From Rhodothermales bacterium (lineage in GTDB: Bacteria; Bacteroidota; Rhodothermia; Rhodothermales; UBA10348): a stretch of DNA of 19,530 bases. The notes under the pieces were generated by a model. The model did not search any database. It was not told the origin of the DNA and saw only the letters and a list, made by a program, of their open reading frames with translations. Position 1 is the stretch's first letter; every line of letters begins with the position of its first letter. The stretch covers positions 1 through 19,530 of the forward strand of contig JAURGV010000010.1 of assembly GCA_030833605.1 (NCBI GenBank), written 5' to 3'. A program made the translations under genes and the position numbers. Shown here one piece after another: positions 14,688 through 19,530 of this stretch.

Positions 14688-15786
14688 CTATTGCGTCAAA
14701 TAAGCTTTAATGAACACTTCTAAATCGCCGTCCATAACCGATTGAACGTCGGTCAATTTCGTTTCCGTTCGATGATCATTGACCATGGTATACGGTTGGA
14801 ATACGTAAGATCGGATCTGTGAGCCCCATTCAATTTTTTTCTTGTTTCCCTCTACCTCGTTCTTTACCGCTTCCTGAATCTCTCGTTCAAGTTGATAAAT
14901 ACGACTCTTAATCATCGTCAGAGCGCGTTCACGGTTCTGCAGCTGACTCCGTTCTTCAGTACACTCTGCGACTACCCGTGCTTTCTCCCCGTTTGAGAGG
15001 TCGCCCGTCCAAATGTAGCGGACTCCCGTTTCCACTTTATTTACGTTCTGTCCACCAGCTCCACCTGACCTAAAGGTCTGTAGTTCAAGCTGATCGGACT
15101 TCAATTCAATTTCGATGGTGTCGTCGATTTCCGGATAGACAAATACGGATGAAAATGAAGTGTGCCGCCTTCCGCTTGAGTCGAATGGGCTGATTCGAAC
15201 TAAGCGATGTACGCCCGACTCGGATTTCAAATACCCATAGGCAAAAGGCCCCCTGAGAGCCAAGGAAGCACTTTTTATGCCGGCGACATCACCGTCCTGG
15301 TGATCTAGAAGTTGCATGGTATACCCATTACGCTCACCCCACCGGGTGTACATTCGAAGCAACATATCTGCCCAGTCGTTGCTTTCAGTGCCACCCGCTC
15401 CCGGATGAATCGTCAAAATGGCATCGCGATGGTCGTCGGGGTCACTAAGAAGGCTTTTTAGCTCTAGGTCGTCAACGAGCGCCGTAAGCTTGGTAAATTC
15501 AACCTGAATCTCATTATCCAGGTCTTCGCCCTCTTCTGCCGCCATTTCAATGAGCGTTTGGATATCTTCCGAGCCGGTATTGATGGCATTCCAAGCCTCG
15601 ATCCAGCCTTTTTCAACCGAAATCTCTTTTTCTACCAATTGGGCATCTTCTGGGACATCCCAAAAAGATGGGTCCAGCCTTTTGGCCTCTAAGGCTGTTT
15701 TTCTCGCTACTCTCGTTTCAATGTCAAAGATACCTCCCGAGCGCACCCACGCGCTCTAACAGGCTTCGAATCTGTTCTTTATCCAT
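14688..15786 (-). CDS. prfB: Peptide chain release factor 2, needing programmed +1 frameshift
   Basis: RF2 recognises UAA and UGA stop codons and triggers peptide release. Translation begins at ATG 15786 (MDKEQIRSLLERVGALGRYL), meets TGA at 15726-15724 and must shift +1 there to continue as DIETRVARKT to the TAG at 14690-14688. The full product is 365 residues, the family length. The helical domain 1 is followed by the codon-reading tripeptide SPF (about 199-201, RISPFDSSGRRHTSF), the catalytic GGQ (about 244-246, SGGAGGQNVNKVETGVR) and a C-terminal domain. The frame after the shift looks like a free-standing ORF starting near 15746, but the true N-terminus is the short zero-frame segment. 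It lies 10 nt after the small membrane protein gene and 9 nt before nadB. Confidence 0.97.
15723..15738 (-). promoter_or_regulatory. prfB programmed +1 frameshift signal
   Basis: The minus strand reads GGGAGGTATCTTTGAC: a Shine-Dalgarno-like GGGAGG three nt before CTT, then the TGA stop followed by C. This is nearly identical to the classical prfB site, in which slippage on CTT-T at a slowly read UGA-C lets RF2 regulate its own synthesis. When RF2 is scarce, the ribosome shifts by +1 and makes more. The zero-frame product would stop after 20 residues. Confidence 0.97.
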
Positions 15787-15796
15787 TTTCTAATCG

Positions 15797-16135
15797 TTAA
15801 TTTTTTGGTTTTGACTTCTTCCCAATCCAGCCGCCCAATCCACCAAGAACGGCAGCAATCAAAAGCGTTATCACAACAATCAAGCTGCCGGGAATATCTC
15901 CCAATAAAGAGCCCATGGTCTGCAGCATATTGACGGTTTCTGCTGGCGCAATAAAAGCGGTATAGGCCATCATTCCCCCCCAACTCAACACCAGGGTAGA
16001 CATTCCGCCTAAAACAGGGCGTTCGGTGTACCACACTCCGGCGATAATGGCTCCCAAAACAGAGAAAGGCCACCCGAAAAACACGTGGAGCACTGCAGCG
16101 ATGCCGGTAGTTGCGAGAAGAATTAGATGCTTCAT
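15797..16135 (-). CDS. Small membrane protein of unknown function
   Basis: A 112-residue protein from ATG 16135 (MKHLILLATTGIAAVLHVFF). Four hydrophobic segments are visible, at about 3-20, 22-37, 44-63 and 84-104, joined by short loops and ending in a basic tail (KKSKPKN). Glycine is common in the last helix (AAVLGGLGGWIG). No motif of a known family is recognisable to me. The frame is open upstream to 16282 but that part lies inside the aminotransferase gene, so this ATG, 10 nt after the aminotransferase stop, is the sensible start. The stop is 10 nt before prfB. Position suggests co-transcription with both neighbours, but gives no functional hint. The regular pattern of hydrophobic helices and the tight spacing argue that it is real. 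Confidence 0.8.
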   Translation of the reverse strand: MKHLILLATTGIAAVLHVFFGWPFSVLGAIIAGVWYTERPVLGGMSTLVLSWGGMMAYTAFIAPAETVNMLQTMGSLLGDIPGSLIVVITLLIAAVLGGLGGWIGKKSKPKN

Positions 16136-16145
16136 TGAAAAACGA

Positions 16146-17351
16146 TTATTGCTGTAGAAGCACGTTTTGTGCCTGTTTCTTCGCAGCAAAACGAGAAATG
16201 CGTTTAACCGCCTCCTGTATGTTTTCCATGGAGTTCGCGTACGAACAGCGCACATAACCCGTACCAGAAGGCCCGAAAGCATCTCCAGGGACTACCGCTA
16301 CGTGCTCATCATGAAGTAATTCTTGAGCAAAATCTTCTGCGGACAAACCCGTTGAAGTGATGTCTGGGAAGCAATAAAAAGCTCCTTCGGGCTCAAATGT
16401 TGGCATTCCGGCGGCTCTAAACCCGTCCACTATAACCCTGCGGCGCGCGTCGTACGCCGTCCGCATGTTTTCGACATCGGATTGACAATGCTTGATACCC
16501 GCCAATGCTCCCCACTGAGAAGCTGTCGGCGCAGACATAATAATGTACTGATGAAGCTTATACATGGCGTCGTAAATCGGCTTCGGCGCGCACGCATATC
16601 CGACCCGCCATCCCGTCATCGCATAAGCTTTCGAAAAACCACCTAATAATACCGTTCGTTCTCTAAGACTCGGTATGGAAGGCAAGCAGGTATGTCCTGC
16701 ACGAAACGTATCCCCATAGATCAATCGGTCATAAATTTCATCCGAGAGAACCAAAAGATCATGTCGCTCAACGACTTGTGCGATTTCTTCTAAGGTTTCA
16801 CGTTGCAGAACCGCTCCCGTTGGGTTGCTGGGGTAAGCCAGAAATAACATTTTGGTGCGGGGTGTAATGCGAGACTCTATGTCGGCTGCCGTTACCTGAA
16901 AGTTATTTTTAACCGACGTGGGAACGTATTTAACCGTAGCTCCAGCAAAAATCGCAGTAGGCCCATAAGACACAAAACAAGGCTCAGGGATTAATATTTC
17001 ATCCCCCGGGTTTAACAGGGCTAGCATCGCCAATTGAATGGCCTCGCTAGCTCCAACCGTGACCAAAATCTCGTTGGCAGGATTGTATTTAACCCCATAC
17101 AACCTATCTATCTCTTCGGATATAGCATCGCGCAGTGGAGCGATCCCGGCGTTAGACGTATAGCCTGTCAAGCCTTTTGCTATCGAATCCTTTGCGCCAT
17201 CTAAAATGGCTTTGGGAGAGACGAAATCCGGTTCGCCAATGCCAAGCGTGATCACTTCATCCATAGTGGCCGCGATCTCAAAGAAACGACGTATTCCGGA
17301 AGGCGGAACGGTTTTAACGCGGTCTGAAAGACGATCCGAAAGGTTTAGCAT
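16146..17351 (-). CDS. PLP-dependent class I/II aminotransferase
   Basis: A fold-type I aminotransferase of 401 residues. Visible PLP-site features are N176 (YPSNPTGA), D204 and Y207 (LSDEIYDRL) and the Schiff-base lysine K241 in GGFSKAYAMTGWRVGY. The substrate-carboxylate Arg is in GTGYVRCSYANS near the C-terminus. The GIGEPDF and GYTSNAGIAPLRDAI segments are typical of the aspartate/aromatic aminotransferase group. The amino donor and acceptor cannot be told from sequence, so no symbol is given. I start at ATG 17351 (MLNLSDRLSDRVK); earlier in-frame ATG (17369) and TTG (17372) codons would add 6-7 hydrophobic residues not usual in the family. It heads the operon with the small membrane protein, prfB and nadB and diverges from the aldehyde dehydrogenase. 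Aspartate metabolism would link it loosely with NadB, but this is only suggestive. Confidence 0.93.
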   Translation of the reverse strand: MLNLSDRLSDRVKTVPPSGIRRFFEIAATMDEVITLGIGEPDFVSPKAILDGAKDSIAKGLTGYTSNAGIAPLRDAISEEIDRLYGVKYNPANEILVTVGASEAIQLAMLALLNPGDEILIPEPCFVSYGPTAIFAGATVKYVPTSVKNNFQVTAADIESRITPRTKMLFLAYPSNPTGAVLQRETLEEIAQVVERHDLLVLSDEIYDRLIYGDTFRAGHTCLPSIPSLRERTVLLGGFSKAYAMTGWRVGYACAPKPIYDAMYKLHQYIIMSAPTASQWGALAGIKHCQSDVENMRTAYDARRRVIVDGFRAAGMPTFEPEGAFYCFPDITSTGLSAEDFAQELLHDEHVAVVPGDAFGPSGTGYVRCSYANSMENIQEAVKRISRFAAKKQAQNVLLQQ

Positions 17352-17507
17352 AGTTCCAAAGTAAAACATCAAAAAGATCAGAATGAGGAATATACGATCT
17401 CTTTTTAACTACAAAGTTGATTTTCCGCGCAGAATCTTTGCTTGATAGGCCAAATTCAACTGCCTAATTTCTAGCATTCAAATCAATTAAAACAATCTTA
17501 CCTCTCC
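17352..17507. promoter_or_regulatory. Divergent intergenic region between aminotransferase and aldehyde dehydrogenase
   Basis: About 156 bp separate the two divergently transcribed genes, so both promoters should lie here. The interval is A/T-rich compared with the flanking genes. On the plus strand TTGATTTTCC (near 17417) and AATCTTTG (near 17435) loosely resemble parts of a Bacteroidota-type promoter, with TTTG in the -7 region. The spacing is not the consensus, so I do not assign a promoter. No clear palindrome or operator was seen. Confidence 0.5.
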
Positions 17508-19001
17508 ATGTCAGACGTATTGAACCAAAATTACATTGATGGTATTTGGCAGAGTGCTGCAAGCGGCACCACATTTAAAGACATCAATCCAGCCATAAAC
17601 AGCGATCTTATCGGACTTTTCCCAGAGTCTGGAGTGGAAGATGTAGATGACGCCGTTCGTGCTGCAAGACGAGCATTCAAAACATGGGGCTCCATGCCGG
17701 CTCCTGCTCGCGGTGATTATCTTCGCAAAATTGGAGACCTTTTGACCGCGCGTAAAAGCGAACTCGCATTTCAAATGACGCGCGAAATGGGCAAACCATT
17801 TTTCGAGACCAAGGGCGACGTACAGGAAGCCATAGACACCGCGTATTATGCGGCAACAGAAACGCGTCGTCTTTTTGGCCACACGGTGCCTTCCGAAATG
17901 CCAAACAAATTCAACATGTCGATTCGCCGGCCTATCGGCGTTTGCGGCATTATTTCGGCCTGGAATTTCCCCGTTGCTGTTCCTACATGGAAAATATTCC
18001 CTGCCCTCGCTGCGGGGAATACGGTTGTTTTCAAACCAAGTGAGGATGCACCACACAGTGGGGCGCTTTTAGTTAAAGTTTTTGAAGATGCCGGTCTTCC
18101 GCCTGGAGTGGTCAACCTTGTTCAAGGTTCTGGCACCACTGGCCGAGCATTGGTTGAGCACCCAGACGTAAACGCTGTTTCCTTCACTGGTTCAACCGAA
18201 ACAGGCTCTAAGATTGGTGAGTCTTGCGGTAGAATGCACAAGCGTTTCTCTCTTGAAATGGGTGGCAAAAACCCAATGATTGTGCTTGCTGATGCTGATT
18301 TGGACTTGGTAATCGACGGACTTCTTTGGGGAGCGTTCGGAACAACAGGACAACGTTGTACTGCTACTTCTCGGTTGATTGTGCACGAAGATTTGCACGA
18401 CGAATTAGTCGACCGTCTAGCCAAACGAGCTTCTGCATTGAAAATTGGCTACGGAAACCTCGAAGACACCGAGATGGGACCCGTTATTAACAAGAAAGGC
18501 CTCGAAAAAATCGAGTACTATGTTAATGTGGGTAAAGAAGAAGGGGCTACGGTTCTAATAGGTGGCGAGCGCCCTACCGGTGAAGGCGTCGAAGATGGCA
18601 CGTTTTACAAACCAACCATTTTGACGAACGTGACTCCAAACATGCGTGTCGCGAAGGAAGAGATTTTTGGCCCTGTTTTGGTCGTTCTGAAGATTTCATC
18701 CTACGAAGAAGCTGTTCAGGTAGCCAACAACATCGAATACGGGCTCTCTTCAGCTATTTATACGAAAGATGTAGCCACCGCATTCCGTGCCATGCACGAG
18801 ATTGAAGCTGGAATTACCTACATCAACGGCCCAACCATTGGCGCGGAGGCTCACATGCCATTCGGCGGCGTCAAAGGCACCGGAAACGGGCACCGTGAAG
18901 GCGGCTGGGAAGTATTTGAGTTTTACACTGAGACCAAAACGGTTTACGTCGATTACTCCGGTAAACTTCAGAAAGCTCAAATTGACAACGTAGTCGATTA
19001 A
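17508..19001 (+). CDS. NAD(P)+-dependent aldehyde dehydrogenase
   Basis: A 497-residue classical aldehyde dehydrogenase oxidising an aldehyde to the carboxylate with NAD(P)+. All catalytic landmarks are present: N153 (AWNFPVA), K176 (FKPSEDAP), the Rossmann segment FTGSTETGSKIG (226-237), general base E250 (LEMGGKNP), nucleophile C284 (TTGQRCTATS) and E385 (KEEIFGPV). The C-terminal MPFGGVKGTGNGHREGG and YTETKTVYVDYSG resemble ALDHs acting on semialdehydes (aminoadipate, ketoglutarate or related), but the exact substrate is not decidable. It is the only plus-strand gene in the window. No clear Shine-Dalgarno precedes the ATG. It converges on the PhoU-like gene, with the two stop codons sharing TTAA (18998-19001). 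Confidence 0.95.
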   Translation: MSDVLNQNYIDGIWQSAASGTTFKDINPAINSDLIGLFPESGVEDVDDAVRAARRAFKTWGSMPAPARGDYLRKIGDLLTARKSELAFQMTREMGKPFFETKGDVQEAIDTAYYAATETRRLFGHTVPSEMPNKFNMSIRRPIGVCGIISAWNFPVAVPTWKIFPALAAGNTVVFKPSEDAPHSGALLVKVFEDAGLPPGVVNLVQGSGTTGRALVEHPDVNAVSFTGSTETGSKIGESCGRMHKRFSLEMGGKNPMIVLADADLDLVIDGLLWGAFGTTGQRCTATSRLIVHEDLHDELVDRLAKRASALKIGYGNLEDTEMGPVINKKGLEKIEYYVNVGKEEGATVLIGGERPTGEGVEDGTFYKPTILTNVTPNMRVAKEEIFGPVLVVLKISSYEEAVQVANNIEYGLSSAIYTKDVATAFRAMHEIEAGITYINGPTIGAEAHMPFGGVKGTGNGHREGGWEVFEFYTETKTVYVDYSGKLQKAQIDNVVD

Positions 19002-19530
19002 GCTGTTTCTTCTGCCCATTCCAAAACGGATCTGGAAATACGTTTGCTGAGATCGTAGAGTCTTCTCGAAGACTCTACGATCTCAGATTCTATTTCAAAC
19101 ACTCTCGCTCTTTCCCCCGAGCTTTGAGCCAAGCGATCGGCTAAGTGAAACTGCAATTCGCTTACTCTAGCCGTTAATTTCCCTTTTTCTTTTCGAATCT
19201 GCTTGGCCAACCTGACGCTTTTCTGATCCATTGCCTCGATGGCCCACTGCAAACTGGGAATGACTGCTAACATCAGGTCTTTCATCATTTTGCGAGACTC
19301 TAGGCTGAACTCCTGCGTCAAATGGGCTCGCTCTAGGCCTTTGTGAACAAAGCGGGATTCGATCATATCGCCAATATTTTCCAAGACATTGGCCGTATTG
19401 AGATACAATTTGAGCTCCGCAGCCTCATCTTTGGACAGTGTTGAGGCAGATATCCGACCCAAATAGGTGGTGATTTGATGATACAATGAGTCAATCTCCT
19501 CATCGAGAGCGCCCAGTTGGTCCAATTCTG
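18998..19530 (-). CDS. PhoU-like C-terminal domain, probable Na+/phosphate cotransporter (partial)
   Basis: The frame is open to the right edge, so the N-terminal part is missing and about 177 residues are visible. The codon reading Met at 19525 in a start-seeking translation is a TTG and the frame continues upstream (Glu), so it is not a real start. The visible part is all helical, without membrane segments, and contains paired PhoU-type repeats. The first includes the conserved-looking YLNTANVLENIGDMIESRF; the second holds the LYDLSKRISRSVLEW end. Such a domain ends the NptA/YjbB-type Na+/Pi cotransporters and also occurs as free PhoU. Which one this is needs the sequence beyond the window. 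A perfect 19-bp inverted repeat lies in its coding sequence near the C-terminus. Confidence 0.75.
   Translation of the reverse strand, partial: ELDQLGALDEEIDSLYHQITTYLGRISASTLSKDEAAELKLYLNTANVLENIGDMIESRFVHKGLERAHLTQEFSLESRKMMKDLMLAVIPSLQWAIEAMDQKSVRLAKQIRKEKGKLTARVSELQFHLADRLAQSSGERARVFEIESEIVESSRRLYDLSKRISRSVLEWAEETA
19047..19086 (+). terminator. Perfect 19-bp inverted repeat, likely terminator of the aldehyde dehydrogenase
   Basis: The left arm 19047-19065 and right arm 19068-19086 are exact reverse complements around a 2-nt centre; physically this is an 18-bp stem with a 4-nt loop. It lies 45 nt after the aldehyde dehydrogenase stop. On the plus strand it is followed by ATTCTATTTC, a weak U-rich tail. 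It lies wholly inside the coding sequence of the convergent PhoU-like gene, where it encodes the residues around EIVESSRRLYDLS. It should form a strong hairpin in both transcripts. On the minus strand there is no U-tract, so the PhoU-like gene would not obviously be stopped by it. Confidence 0.7.

Noticed and set aside
14688..15746. prfB as a complete gene starting at the first start codon of the long frame, or as a frameshifted pseudogene
   Set aside because: The upstream zero-frame segment and the GGGAGGTATCTTTGAC site match the known programmed frameshift, so the gene is intact and starts at 15786.
15756..16073. A 105-codon minus-strand frame overlapping the small membrane protein
   Set aside because: It is Arg/Cys/Tyr-rich without hydrophobic pattern, overlaps the prfB start and is out of frame with the plausible membrane protein.
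17511..18056. A 181-codon minus-strand frame opposite the aldehyde dehydrogenase
   Set aside because: The aldehyde dehydrogenase frame has all catalytic residues, and the opposite frame has no recognisable domain.
1..19530. tRNA or rRNA genes, CRISPR arrays, insertion sequences, toxin-antitoxin or defence systems
   Set aside because: No cloverleaf-like or repeat-spacer pattern, no transposase-like frame and no inverted terminal repeats with target duplications were seen on either strand. All long genes are recognised housekeeping families.

Overview
The window is a chromosomal segment packed with housekeeping genes, almost all read on the minus strand. The gene order rimP-nusA-infB-rbfA-truB-ribF-rpsO-pnp followed by an M16 peptidase, the scarcity of strong Shine-Dalgarno sequences, and the sequence character of RimP, NusA and PNPase suggest the Bacteroidota/Rhodothermota/Balneolota part of the FCB group. 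Balneolota or Rhodothermota is my best guess. This is inference from recalled gene order, not a database comparison. There are no rRNA or tRNA genes, CRISPR arrays, insertion sequences or prophage genes.

Layout, in the direction of transcription from high to low coordinates. (1) 17351-13083 is an apparent operon of a class I/II aminotransferase, a small unknown membrane protein, prfB (RF2, with the classical programmed +1 frameshift) and nadB (L-aspartate oxidase). The gaps between these genes are only 9-10 nt. Two intrinsic-terminator-like hairpins follow nadB. (2) 12801-6058 is a translation and transcription factor operon: rimP, nusA, infB, rbfA, truB and ribF. It covers 30S maturation, transcription elongation/antitermination, initiation, tRNA pseudouridylation and flavin cofactor synthesis. 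(3) rpsO has a structured leader and its own terminator. (4) pnp has a structured leader and a strong terminator. (5) 3118-1 is a tightly overlapping operon of an M16 zinc peptidase, an NAD-dependent sugar-nucleotide epimerase, scpA and the start of scpB; ScpA and ScpB are the chromosome-condensation partners of SMC.

On the right, an aldehyde dehydrogenase gene (17508-19001) is the only plus-strand gene. It diverges from the aminotransferase and converges on the C-terminal PhoU-like part of a probable Na+/phosphate cotransporter. The two convergent stop codons share a TTAA tetranucleotide. A perfect 19-bp inverted repeat, probably the aldehyde dehydrogenase terminator, lies inside the coding sequence of the PhoU-like gene.

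I saw no convincing undescribed multi-gene system. The most interesting signals are regulatory RNA: candidate structured leaders of rpsO (S15 autoregulation), pnp (PNPase autoregulation) and rimP (terminator or attenuator), and the terminator-like palindrome inside a coding region. The PNPase RG-rich tail and the small membrane protein in the prfB operon also merit a look. All RNA structures were found by eye from base complementarity; no folding or conservation analysis was run.
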